Of a stretch of DNA of 64,000 bases, positions 15,398 to 23,332 are shown one piece after another. The notes under the pieces are model-generated. The model ran no database searches. It saw only the letters and a list, made by a program, of their open reading frames with translations, and was not told the DNA's origin. The position numbers and the translations under genes were made by a program. The stretch lies in contig OX352322.1 of the NCBI GenBank assembly GCA_947090765.1, positions 2,189,501-2,253,500 of the forward strand, written 5' to 3'. Source of the DNA: Pseudomonas sp. MM223. Lineage in GTDB: Bacteria > Pseudomonadota > Gammaproteobacteria > Pseudomonadales > Pseudomonadaceae. The stretch's first letter is position 1; each line of letters begins with the position of its first letter.

Positions 15398-17482
15398 TCA
15401 GAAGGCACCTTTGATGCCGACACCCACGGTGCGTGGCTCGGTCATGCTTGCCTCGATGCCGCCGATGCCCCGGTTGGTCTGCATATAGGTCGGGGTGCGC
15501 TCGTCGAACACGTTCTTCACGTAGGTGTACACCTGCACCTGGTCGTTGAAGCGGTAGCTCATGCGCGCGTCGGCCACGGTGTAGCCGTCGATGGCATAGC
15601 TCTTGGTGTTGGCCACGTCCGAGTAGTAGCCGTCGATATGGCGCACCTGGGCATTGAAGTTAAGGCGGTCGGTGATGTCCCAGCTCGGGCCGAAGCTGAC
15701 GGTGTAGCCGGGCGAACGGGCAAATTCGTTGCCGGCGTAACGGCTGTTGGCGTCGATGTCGGCGATGCGGGTTTGCAGGGCACCGGCGCTGGCCTTGAGG
15801 GTAAGGTTGTCCAGCACCCGGTAGTCCGCCGACAGCTCGAAACCATAGGCATGGGCCTTTTCGGCGTTGATGGTGTAGGACTGGGTCAGGCCGGAGGCCA
15901 GCACCACCGGGATGTTGTACTGGGCATCCTGCATATCCATGTAGAACAGGTTGGCGTTCAGGTGCAGGCGGTCGTCCAGCAGGCTGGCGCGGGCGAACAG
16001 TTCGTAGTTCCACATGCGCTCATCGTCGAATTCCTCGAAGCGCTTGCTGCTCAGGTTCAGCGACACGCCGCCCGGGTTGTAGCCGCGGCTGACCATGCCG
16101 CCGACGGTCCATTGCGGGGTCAGGGCGTAGGCCAGCGACACTTTGGGCAGAAGCGCGGTAAAGGTCTTGTCGTAGTCCAGCCCGTTGGCGGCGAACGGCG
16201 AGGTACCGCTGCGCTGGATCTTGTCCTGCTGCAGGCGCAGGGCGGTGGTGAGCGTCCAGCGGTCATTCAGGCGGTAGCTGACTTCGCCAAACACGCCAAG
16301 GTTGCGCTTGGTGTCGTCGAAGTCCGAGAGGCCGCCGTAATACAGAAGTTCGTCCGAATCGGTGCGCGCCAGGTACAGGCCGGCCATACCGCTGAGGGTG
16401 TCCTGCTGTTCGCCAAAGGTGATGCGGCTTTCGTTGGAAAAGTTCTTCTGGCGAATATCGGCATCGCCGCCGTTTGCCACGCCGATGACCCGGTGCACGT
16501 TGGACAGCGAGTACTGGGTCTGGTTGAACAGCTTGATGCCGTTGTCCAGTTCGTAATCCACGTCGACGATGTGCGTGTTGCTCTGCTGGTGCCAGCTGGG
16601 CATGGTGGCGCCGGTGTGGTTCAGGTCGTGGAATGGGCGTGAGGCCGCTTCCTGGGTGGGGCGGTTGGAGTCACCGTGGGCAAAGGTGTACTTCAGGCCC
16701 AGGCCGGGTACCGCCTCGGGCAGCCACAGCAGTTTGCCGCGCAGGTTCAGGGCGCGGAAGTCCTGGTCGGTGTTGTGGCTGGCAAACGCGGGGTTGGTGT
16801 AGTCGATGAACGTGTCGCGTGCCGAGTAGTCCAGCGCCAGGCGGCCAGCGAGGTTGTCGGTGAGCGGCCCGGACACTGCCAGCGAGGTGCGCCGCGAATG
16901 GTAGCTGCCGATCTCGGCCTGGTAGGCCGCCTCGGGGGTGAAGGTCGGGTCCTTGGTCTTGACCACGATGGCCCCGGCAATGGCGTTGGCACCCTGGCTG
17001 GTGGTTTGCGGGCCGCGATACACCTCGATGCTGTCCACGTCCCACACCGACGGCGCGCCAAAGTACATCTCGTTGTAGTTCAGGTAGTGCCCATCGAGGT
17101 TGATGGTGGCCCGCGGCACGGTGCCGCCCCAGAACACGTTGGCGCCGTTGTTCGGGCCCTGGGTGTCCTGGCCGCGAATGATCGGCGCGCCCACCGAGTC
17201 GGTGTAGATCACGTTGGGCACGTCGTTGAGCACTTCGTGCACCGAGGCGTTTCCGGTCTTGAGGCTGTCGATTTCGCTGGCGCTTTTCACCGATACCGAA
17301 GAAGCGGTGTTGCGCAGGTCACGTTCGACCTTTTCGCCGCTGACCAGCACCGGGCTGAGGACCAGCTGCGAGCTGCCGACAGTGGGGGCTTGCTCGGCCA
17401 GGGCGTGGGGTGCAGCAAGCAGGGTAGACAGGGTCAGCACACCGAATCCATGGCTGATCGAGCGTTGCGCAGGGTACTTCAA
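15398..17482 (-). CDS. TonB-dependent outer-membrane receptor
   Basis: A 694-residue receptor. A signal peptide (HGFGVLTLSTLLAAPHALAE) is followed by the plug domain (about residues 60-170, with VLNDVPNVIYTDSVGAPIIRGQD and DSIEVYRGPQTTSQGANAIAGAIVV) and a 22-strand-type beta-barrel ending in a terminal Phe (VGVGIKGAF). There is no N-terminal signalling (STN) domain. The TTG at 17482 is chosen because TTGGAGG sits five bases before it and the signal peptide begins there; an upstream extension lacks signal-peptide character. A Fur-like sequence lies upstream. The nearby FecBCDE-like genes suggest ferric-chelate uptake, but the ligand is unknown. An IclR-family regulator is divergent. Confidence 0.87.
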   Translation of the reverse strand: MKYPAQRSISHGFGVLTLSTLLAAPHALAEQAPTVGSSQLVLSPVLVSGEKVERDLRNTASSVSVKSASEIDSLKTGNASVHEVLNDVPNVIYTDSVGAPIIRGQDTQGPNNGANVFWGGTVPRATINLDGHYLNYNEMYFGAPSVWDVDSIEVYRGPQTTSQGANAIAGAIVVKTKDPTFTPEAAYQAEIGSYHSRRTSLAVSGPLTDNLAGRLALDYSARDTFIDYTNPAFASHNTDQDFRALNLRGKLLWLPEAVPGLGLKYTFAHGDSNRPTQEAASRPFHDLNHTGATMPSWHQQSNTHIVDVDYELDNGIKLFNQTQYSLSNVHRVIGVANGGDADIRQKNFSNESRITFGEQQDTLSGMAGLYLARTDSDELLYYGGLSDFDDTKRNLGVFGEVSYRLNDRWTLTTALRLQQDKIQRSGTSPFAANGLDYDKTFTALLPKVSLAYALTPQWTVGGMVSRGYNPGGVSLNLSSKRFEEFDDERMWNYELFARASLLDDRLHLNANLFYMDMQDAQYNIPVVLASGLTQSYTINAEKAHAYGFELSADYRVLDNLTLKASAGALQTRIADIDANSRYAGNEFARSPGYTVSFGPSWDITDRLNFNAQVRHIDGYYSDVANTKSYAIDGYTVADARMSYRFNDQVQVYTYVKNVFDERTPTYMQTNRGIGGIEASMTEPRTVGVGIKGAF

Positions 17483-17492
17483 GACAACCTCC

Positions 17493-17513
17493 AAATGAGA
17501 ACGATCCTCGTTT
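17493..17513. promoter_or_regulatory. Fur-like site before the TonB receptor gene
   Basis: Read on the minus strand, AACGAGGATCGTTCTCATTT contains the TTCTCATT half and partial symmetry of Pseudomonas Fur boxes. It lies 11 bases upstream of the TTG start codon, overlapping the likely promoter. The match is moderate. Confidence 0.4.
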
Positions 17514-17702
17514 GCGGCGCAAGGTATCACGGTGCCATTGCATTCCGCAATAAAGAATCTATTCCTCGAAGTGGTATGGTGTGTCTGCATTTGCCAGCAC
17601 CCCGCGCCAGGCCGGGGTTGCTGGCGGTATGATAGGCAGCCGCGTTAACCGGCCACCGTGATGGCGCCTGGCCGGATAATCAGAAATGAGGAGATAGCCC
17701 CG

Positions 17703-18521
17703 TTGAACACTTTGCAGTCCCCCGCCGACACGGAGCCGGAGAGCCCGGGCGAGAAGCGTTCCGGCACCATCCAGTCGGTGTCGATCGCTGCGCGGTTCCT
17801 GAACGTGCTGGCCAATGCGGAGAACGAACTGAGCCTGGGTGAGGTGGCCCGGCGTACCGGTACCGGCGGTTCCACGGCGCACCGCTACCTGCAAAGCCTG
17901 GTGAAGGAGGGGCTGGCCAAGCAGGACCCGGCCAGTGCGTTGTACGACCTGGGCCCGGCCGCGCTCAGCATCGGCATCGGCGCCCTCAAGCGTGTGGATG
18001 CCGTGGAAATTGCCGCCCAGCACATGAAGGGGCTGGCCCAGCGGCATGCTGCCAGCGGTGGGGTGGCGATCTGGACCGACCGTGGCCCGACCCTGGTGCG
18101 TTGGTACCGCAGCGCCTACTTCTCGATCAACCCGTTGGCATTGGGCGATATCCTGCCCATCGACAACACCGCCTGTGGGCTGATCTTCCAGGCGTTTCTG
18201 CCCAAGGCCACCATTGATGCCGCCCGCAAGTTGCAGCCGGCGCATTTTCGCGGCACCGCGCCCAGCGCCAAGGTGCTGGAGCAGATCCGCCAGCATTGCT
18301 GGGCCGAACTGACCAGCCACCTGTTGTCCAGCGTGACTGGTCAGGCGGCGCCAGTGTTTGATGCGCAGCAGGAAATTGTGTGCGTGATGACCACGGTGAC
18401 CGACCTCGGGCAGCTGCGTGCGCCGGAAGACCGCCAGGCGCTGTTCCATGAAGCAGGGCAGGTCAACCAGGCTACCGGTGGGCGTATGTTGGGTGCGCCG
18501 GCGCCGGTGTTACCGGAGTAA
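17703..18521 (+). CDS. IclR family transcriptional regulator
   Basis: A 272-residue regulator. The N-terminal winged HTH runs through SVSIAARFLNVLANAENELSLGEVARRTGTGGSTAHRYLQSLVKEGL, followed by the IclR effector domain with QRHAASGGVAIWTDRGPTLVRWY and LPIDNTACGLIFQAFLP. The TTG at 17703 is preferred since AGGAG lies at proper distance; the ATG at 17658 would lie before this site. It is divergent from the TonB receptor and therefore likely to control it, or to respond to a carbon compound carried by it. IclR regulation of a TonB receptor is unusual next to Fur-type control. Confidence 0.85.
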   Translation: MNTLQSPADTEPESPGEKRSGTIQSVSIAARFLNVLANAENELSLGEVARRTGTGGSTAHRYLQSLVKEGLAKQDPASALYDLGPAALSIGIGALKRVDAVEIAAQHMKGLAQRHAASGGVAIWTDRGPTLVRWYRSAYFSINPLALGDILPIDNTACGLIFQAFLPKATIDAARKLQPAHFRGTAPSAKVLEQIRQHCWAELTSHLLSSVTGQAAPVFDAQQEIVCVMTTVTDLGQLRAPEDRQALFHEAGQVNQATGGRMLGAPAPVLPE

Positions 18522-18536
18522 GCCTACCCAAAGCCA

Positions 18537-18655
18537 TTGGGGCTGCTGCGCAGCCATCGCCGGCAAGCCAGCTCCGACAGGGACCGCATAGTGCTGAAGG
18601 CTTGCGCAGTACCTGTGGGGCTGGCTTGCCGGCGATGGGCCGCACAGCGGCCCTG
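18537..18655. repeat. REP pair between convergent regulator and ABC ATPase genes
   Basis: Inverted arrangement of GGGGCTGCTGCGCAGCCATCG / GGCAAGCCAGCTCC on the left and TGGGGCTGGCTTGCCGG / GATGGGCCGCACAGCGGCCC on the right. It belongs to the second REP sequence family (GGCTTGCCGGCGATGGGC core) also seen at 13857 and 48069. Confidence 0.8.
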
Positions 18656-18667
18656 ATGAATACAGCC

Positions 18668-19459
18668 TTAACGGTCTTCACTGCGCCCACGCGGCACCAG
18701 CATCGGCGTACCGCTCACCGGGTCGTCAATCACCAGCCCCGACAACCCGAACACCTGCTGCACCAGCGCCTCGGTAAAAATCTGCGCTGGTGCACCCTGG
18801 GCAACGATGGCCCCATCGCGCATGGCCACCAGGTGGCTGGCGTAGCGGCAGGCCTGGTTCAGGTCGTGCAACACCGCCACGATGGTGCGGCCCTGGCGGT
18901 TCAGGTCGCGCAGCAACTCCAGCAGTTCGAACTGGTGGGCGATATCCAGGTAGGTGGTGGGCTCGTCCAGCAACAGCAGCGGGGTGTCCTGCGCCAGCAC
19001 CATGGCAATCCACACACGCTGGCGCTGGCCGCCAGACAACGCCTGCAGTGGCCGTTCGGCAATGCCTTCGATGCCGGTCGCGCGCATCGCCCGCTGTACC
19101 GCCTGCTCATCCTCGACCGACCACTGTTGCCACAGGCGCTGGTGCGGGTAGCGCCCGCGCGCGACCAGTTCGGCCACGCGAATGCCGTCCGGTGCGTTGG
19201 CGCTCTGTGGCAGTAGGGCCAGGCGCCGGGCCACGTCCTTGGCGGGGCGCAACTGGATGTCCTGGCCATCGAGCAGCACCTGGCCGCAACTGGGTGCCAG
19301 TAGCCGCGACAACGCTGCCAGCAGGGTCGACTTGCCGCAGGCGTTGGGGCCGACGATTACGGTGAAGGCGCCATCGGGGATGTCCAGCGACAGGTCGTGC
19401 GACAGCGTTCGGTTATCGCGGCGCAGGGTCAGTGCGCGGGCTTGCAGGCGAGGGCTCAT
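18668..19459 (-). CDS. Iron-chelate ABC transporter ATP-binding protein (FecE/FepC-like)
   Basis: A 263-residue ATPase. Walker A is GPNACGKSTLLAAL (about residues 37-50), the signature is LSGGQRQRVWIAMVLAQD (about 141-158), Walker B is LLLLDEPTTYLDIAHQ, and the switch His is in VLHDLNQACRYA. The STYLD/DIAHQ wording is typical of iron-siderophore and B12 importers. It powers import through the two FecCD-like permeases encoded on the other strand. Unusually the ATPase gene is divergent from the binding-protein and permease genes, sharing a 110-base regulatory gap with a Fur-like site. Confidence 0.9.
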   Translation of the reverse strand: MSPRLQARALTLRRDNRTLSHDLSLDIPDGAFTVIVGPNACGKSTLLAALSRLLAPSCGQVLLDGQDIQLRPAKDVARRLALLPQSANAPDGIRVAELVARGRYPHQRLWQQWSVEDEQAVQRAMRATGIEGIAERPLQALSGGQRQRVWIAMVLAQDTPLLLLDEPTTYLDIAHQFELLELLRDLNRQGRTIVAVLHDLNQACRYASHLVAMRDGAIVAQGAPAQIFTEALVQQVFGLSGLVIDDPVSGTPMLVPRGRSEDR

Positions 19460-19516
19460 GGTCGGTCCTTGGCAATGCTTAATTTGCGGAACGTATTCTA
19501 CATGATGGAATTATCT

Positions 19517-19537
19517 GCATGAGAAGTATTATCATGC
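19517..19537. promoter_or_regulatory. Fur-like site in the divergent iron-transporter promoter region
   Basis: GCATGAGAAGTATTATCATGC has imperfect dyad symmetry (GCATGA..TCATGC outer arms) and resembles the GATAATgATTATC-type Fur consensus. It is centred between the divergent ATPase and binding-protein genes, where one site could control both. Confidence 0.5.
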
Positions 19538-19569
19538 GCAGCTGACTACCACCAAGGCGAAGCCCATCG

Positions 19570-20469
19570 ATGAAGCGTTTTCGAGTTTGTGCAGCACTGG
19601 CCGCCGTCGCCCTGACGCTGGCTGGCGTAACCCCGACTGCTGCGGCCGCGCCGGCGCGCATCGTCTCCACCACCCCAAGCGTCACCGGCATCCTGCTGGC
19701 CATGCAGGCACCGTTGGTGGCCAGCGCCGCCGCCACGCCCAGCCGCCTGACCGATGGCAAGGGTTTCTTCTCGCAATGGGCAACCGTGGCCGACCAACGT
19801 GATGTGCAGGTGCTGTACCGCAACCTGCAGTTCGATATCGAGGCCGTGGTGGCCAGCGCGCCGGACTTGCTGGTGGTGTCTGCCACCGGGGCCGACAGTG
19901 CTGCGCCGCATTTGGCCGAACTGAAGGCCCAAGGCGTGCCGACGCTGGTGGTGAACTACTCCAACCAGTCCTGGCAGGAACTGGCCACCGAACTGGGCGC
20001 ACGCACCGGGCTGCAACAGCAGGCCAAGGCCGTTATCCAGCAGTTCGACGACTACACCCGCGAAACGGCAGCCCACCTGCAACCTTCGCCAAGGCCGGTG
20101 GTGCTGATTGGCTACAACATCGGTGGCAGTTATTCCATCGGCCGTGCCATCAGCCCGCAAGCCCGGCTGCTGACGGCGCTCGGCTTCCAGGTGCGCGAAC
20201 TGCCCGAAGCCATGGCGGGGCAGGTGATTCGCGCCACCGAGTTCCAGTTCATTTCCCGCGAGAACCTGGCCGCCGCCATCGGTGATGCCGATGTGTTCCT
20301 GCTCAGCGCCGACGATAAAGACGCCCAGGCCTTCCTCAGCGACCCGGTACTGGCCAACCTGCCTGCGGTGCAGCACAAACGCGTGTACCCGTTGGGGCCC
20401 AGTTCGTTCCGCATCGACTACTATTCCGGGCGGCAGATGCTCGATACTGTCGCCGGCTACTTCCGCTGA
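19570..20469 (+). CDS. Iron-chelate ABC transporter substrate-binding protein (FepB/FecB-like)
   Basis: A 299-residue periplasmic binding protein. The first 26 residues are a signal peptide (RVCAALAAVALTLAGVTPTAAAAPA). The mature part starts with ARIVSTTPSVTGILLAM, as in the FepB family, and contains VVASAPDLLVVSATG, VPTLVVNYSNQSWQELATELG and the closing VYPLGPSSFRIDYYSGRQMLD. It would hand a ferric siderophore from the periplasm to the FecCD permeases whose genes follow directly (two bases between stop and next start). The ligand is not readable from sequence. Confidence 0.9.
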   Translation: MKRFRVCAALAAVALTLAGVTPTAAAAPARIVSTTPSVTGILLAMQAPLVASAAATPSRLTDGKGFFSQWATVADQRDVQVLYRNLQFDIEAVVASAPDLLVVSATGADSAAPHLAELKAQGVPTLVVNYSNQSWQELATELGARTGLQQQAKAVIQQFDDYTRETAAHLQPSPRPVVLIGYNIGGSYSIGRAISPQARLLTALGFQVRELPEAMAGQVIRATEFQFISRENLAAAIGDADVFLLSADDKDAQAFLSDPVLANLPAVQHKRVYPLGPSSFRIDYYSGRQMLDTVAGYFR

Positions 20470-20471
20470 TC

Positions 20472-21476
20472 ATGGCTGGCCAAACCTTGCGCCCTGCGCT
20501 GCTGGCAGGGTTGTTGTTGCTGTTGGTGGCAGCGCTGGCGAGCCTGCTGATCGGCTCACACCCGATTGCCTTCGGGGTGGTGTTCGATGCCCTCTACCAG
20601 CCCGACTTGCATAACGATGAGCACCTGATCGTGCGCGAGTTGCGTGTGCCACGCACGCTGGTGGCGTTGCTGGCGGGTCTGGCGCTGGGGGCGGCGGGCA
20701 CCGTGATGCAGGCGTTGACGCGCAACCCGTTGGCCGAGCCCGGGCTGCTGGGCGTCAATGCTGGCGCCGCGCTGGCGGTAATCCTCGGCGTCGCGATGTT
20801 TGGCCTGACCCAGGTCAGCCAGTACATCCCATTGGCCTTCCTGGGGGCGGGTATCGCCGGGGTAGCCGTGTTCCTGCTTGGCCAGGCAGGGTCTGCCGAC
20901 AGCAACCCGGTACGCCTGGTACTGGCCGGGGCGGGGCTTAGCATGTTGCTGGCCTCGCTCACGGCGATCGTGGTGCTCAATACCCCGCCACAGGTCTACG
21001 ACCATTTCCGCAACTGGGCGGCAGGTTCTTTGGCTGGCAGCAGCACGGCTGCGTTGCCGTTGCCAACCTTGGCCATTGCCTTGGGGCTGGCCCTGGCGGC
21101 CGCTTTGATGCCACAGCTCAATGCCTTGGCCCTAGGCCGTGATCTGGGCCGGGCGCTGGGCGTGAATGTGCGCATGACCTGGGCGTTGGCCTGCGTTGCG
21201 CTGATGCTGCTGGCCGGCAGCGCTAGCGCCATTGCAGGGCCGATCGGCTTCGTCGGGCTGGTGGCGCCCCACCTGGCACGCTTGCTGGTGGGGCCGGACT
21301 ACCGGCGCATGTTGCCGTATGCCGCGCTGATCGGCGCCCTGTTGTTGCTGGGCGCCGACCTGCTTGGCCGTGTGCTGGCAGCACCGGCGGAGCTGGCCGC
21401 CGGGACCTTGGCGCTGTTGTTGGGCGGGCCGGCCTTTATCGTACTGATCGGCAGGTTTCGCTTATGTCAGCTGTGA
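20472..21476 (+). CDS. Iron-chelate ABC transporter permease (FecCD family), first
   Basis: A 334-residue integral membrane protein with about nine to ten hydrophobic segments. FecCD-family hallmarks are RELRVPRTLVALLAGLALGAAGTVMQALTRNPLAEPGLLGVNAGA near the start, NWAAGSLAGSS in the middle, and GPIGFVGLVAPHLARLLVGPDYRRMLP near the C-terminus (the ATPase-contact loop). It forms the channel with the second permease. It begins two bases after the binding-protein stop and overlaps the next gene by 13 bases, so translation is probably coupled. Confidence 0.92.
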   Translation: MAGQTLRPALLAGLLLLLVAALASLLIGSHPIAFGVVFDALYQPDLHNDEHLIVRELRVPRTLVALLAGLALGAAGTVMQALTRNPLAEPGLLGVNAGAALAVILGVAMFGLTQVSQYIPLAFLGAGIAGVAVFLLGQAGSADSNPVRLVLAGAGLSMLLASLTAIVVLNTPPQVYDHFRNWAAGSLAGSSTAALPLPTLAIALGLALAAALMPQLNALALGRDLGRALGVNVRMTWALACVALMLLAGSASAIAGPIGFVGLVAPHLARLLVGPDYRRMLPYAALIGALLLLGADLLGRVLAAPAELAAGTLALLLGGPAFIVLIGRFRLCQL

Positions 21477-22513
21477 ATGGATTGCGCGCATTCAGGTGTG
21501 GGCCTGTGAGCCTGCGTTTCAGCCCTCGGGCGGCGCTGGTCGGCGGCGCACTGGTGCTGCTGGTGGCAGGCCTGGCGGTGCTGCTACTGGGAACGGGTAG
21601 CCTGCCGATTCGTGCAAGCCAGGTATTGGCCAGCCTGTTGGGGCAGGGTGACAACGCGATGGTGGAGCGCATCGTCAGCCGCGTGCGTTTGCCGCGGGTG
21701 CTTACGGCGTTGCTGGTAGGCTCGGCGCTGGGCATGGCCGGGGCGATCTTCCAGTCGATCGCCCGCAACCCGCTGGGCTCACCCGATGTCATCGGCTTTA
21801 CCACCGGTGCGGCAAGCGGTGCCATCGTGCAGATCATCCTGTTCGATGCCGGGCCGTTGGCCACCGCGTTGGCGGCGGTGGCGGCTGGCATGATCACCGC
21901 GCTGCTGGTATTGCTGCTGGCCCGTCGCGGGCAGGGGAGCCAGGGTTATCGGCTGGTATTGGTGGGTATTGGCATGGGCGCCACGCTGTCGGGCCTGAAC
22001 CAGCTGCTGCTGGTTACCGGCGACCTTGACCAGGCGTTGTTCGCCCAGCTGTGGCTGGCCGGTTCGCTCAACACCCGCACCTGGGCCCATGTGTTGCCCG
22101 CTGCGCTGGGGCTGGCGCTGATTGTGCCGGTGGTGTTGTTGCACAGGCAGGAACTGGCGCTGATGGAAATGGGCGATGGCACGGCCAGCCAGCTGGGTGT
22201 TGCGGTGGAGCGTTCGCGGTTGCGGCTGGTGCTCGCTGCGGTGGGCCTTACCGCCATAGCCACAGCCGCGGCCGGGCCGATTGCTTTCATTGCCCTGGCC
22301 GGCCCGCAACTGGCACGGCGGCTGACACGTACGGCGGGAGTGCCGCTGGTGTGCGCCGCCTTGATGGGCGCAGCGTTGCTGCTGGTGGCTGACTGGCTGA
22401 GCCAGCGCCTGGCGGCCACGGCGCAGCTGCCGGTGGGGCTGGTGACCGGGGTGTTGGGTGGTTGCTACCTGTTGTGGTTGATCACAACTCAGAGACCTCA
22501 GCACCCTCTATAG
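21464..22513 (+). CDS. Iron-chelate ABC transporter permease (FecCD family), second
   Basis: A 349-residue FecCD-family permease. Key stretches are RVRLPRVLTALLVGSALGMAGAIFQSIARNPLGSPDVIGFTTGA, LWLAGSLNTRTWAHV, and GPIAFIALAGPQLARRLTRTAGVPLV, which correspond to those of FepG. About nine transmembrane segments are visible. The start overlaps the end of the first permease. Translation ends at a strong inverted repeat, which closes the three-gene unit of binding protein plus two permeases. Confidence 0.92.
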   Translation: MSAVNGLRAFRCGPVSLRFSPRAALVGGALVLLVAGLAVLLLGTGSLPIRASQVLASLLGQGDNAMVERIVSRVRLPRVLTALLVGSALGMAGAIFQSIARNPLGSPDVIGFTTGAASGAIVQIILFDAGPLATALAAVAAGMITALLVLLLARRGQGSQGYRLVLVGIGMGATLSGLNQLLLVTGDLDQALFAQLWLAGSLNTRTWAHVLPAALGLALIVPVVLLHRQELALMEMGDGTASQLGVAVERSRLRLVLAAVGLTAIATAAAGPIAFIALAGPQLARRLTRTAGVPLVCAALMGAALLLVADWLSQRLAATAQLPVGLVTGVLGGCYLLWLITTQRPQHPL

Positions 22514-22614
22514 CTGCAAGACCTTGCGCGGTCTACTCTTGTGGGAGCGGCCTTGCCGGGGCGCCGGACCGGTCGGAAAGGGCCGCTCCCACAAGAGCAG
22601 ACTGCGCAGCTATA
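22509..22614. repeat. Inverted repeat at the end of the iron transporter unit
   Basis: TATAGCTGCAAGACCTTGCGC..CTCTTGTGGGAGCGGCC pairs with GGCCGCTCCCACAAGAG..GCGCAGCTATA. The arms are about 44 bases with few mismatches, and the core TGTGGGAGCGGCC is REP-like. It starts within the stop codon of the second permease and is probably a REP-derived terminator. Confidence 0.75.
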
Positions 22615-22849
22615 GAAAATACCCGCGTCGGTTTCAGGATGCGCCTGGTCGTTCGCACGCAACCCCCTGGCGCCACAAGTGCCATGCTTGCAGGATGCCT
22701 TCGGACCAGCGTGCGCAGATGCGCGGCCGTGGGCAAGGAGGCCGTCAGCGCCGCGCAACCGTGACGTGGCCGACGCGCCGCAGCAGAACACGCCGGATAC
22801 CTGCCCCCACAACAATTCAGGCGGGGTCCGTGATGCCGAGGTCCGCTGT
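22615..22849. other. Intergenic region before the formate dehydrogenase operon
   Basis: About 235 bases upstream of fdsG. An in-frame extension of fdsG runs through it but has no family similarity and is Cys/Pro/Arg rich. It should contain the operon promoter; no strong -24/-12 or -35/-10 pair could be chosen with confidence. Confidence 0.4.
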
Positions 22850-23332
22850 ATGCCTGATGAATTGCTCCACCTGCCCGTGATCCAGCGCATTCTGGCCCGC
22901 GACAAGGACGCCCCCGGCGCCCTGTTGCCGATCCTGCATGCCATCCAGCACGACATCGGCTTTATCCCCGAGGCTGCTGTCCCCGAAATTGCCCATGCCC
23001 TGAACCTCAGCCTGGCTGAAGTGCGCGGGGTGATCAGCTTCTACCACGACTTCCGTACTGCGCCACCGGCGCGCCATACGCTGCGCCTGTGCCGCGCCGA
23101 ATCGTGCCAAAGCCGTGGCGCCGAGGCCCTGGCCGCGCAACTGCGGGATCAGCTGGCACTGGACGACCATGGCACCAGCGCCGACGGCGCCATCAGCCTG
23201 CGCCCTGTGTACTGCCTGGGTGCCTGCGCCTGCTCACCGGCGCTGGAGCTGGACGGCCAGGTGCACGCGCGGCTAACCCCTGAGCGCCTGCGCGCGCTGG
23301 TGAACGCTTGCCGGGAGGACGCAGCATGCTGA
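22850..23332 (+). CDS. fdsG: NAD-dependent formate dehydrogenase gamma subunit
   Basis: A 160-residue NuoE-type [2Fe-2S] subunit. The thioredoxin-like domain shows DAPGALLPILHAIQHDIGFIPEAAVPEIAHALNLSLAEVRGVISFYHDF, then the four cluster ligands in LCRAESCQSRGAE and VYCLGACACSPAL. It passes electrons within the soluble FdsGBAD complex that oxidises formate to CO2 with NAD. The ATG at 22850 begins the conserved MPDELLHLPVIQRIL; the 57 upstream in-frame residues are unlike the family. It overlaps the start of fdsB by seven bases, preceded by GGGAGG, so the two are translationally coupled. Confidence 0.92.
   Translation: MPDELLHLPVIQRILARDKDAPGALLPILHAIQHDIGFIPEAAVPEIAHALNLSLAEVRGVISFYHDFRTAPPARHTLRLCRAESCQSRGAEALAAQLRDQLALDDHGTSADGAISLRPVYCLGACACSPALELDGQVHARLTPERLRALVNACREDAAC

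Noticed and set aside
10595..22614. Considered whether the accessory segment is a defined mobile island
   Set aside because: No integrase, transposase, tRNA or flanking direct repeat was found, and base composition looks similar to the neighbours. It is called accessory only from its content and my memory of related gene orders.
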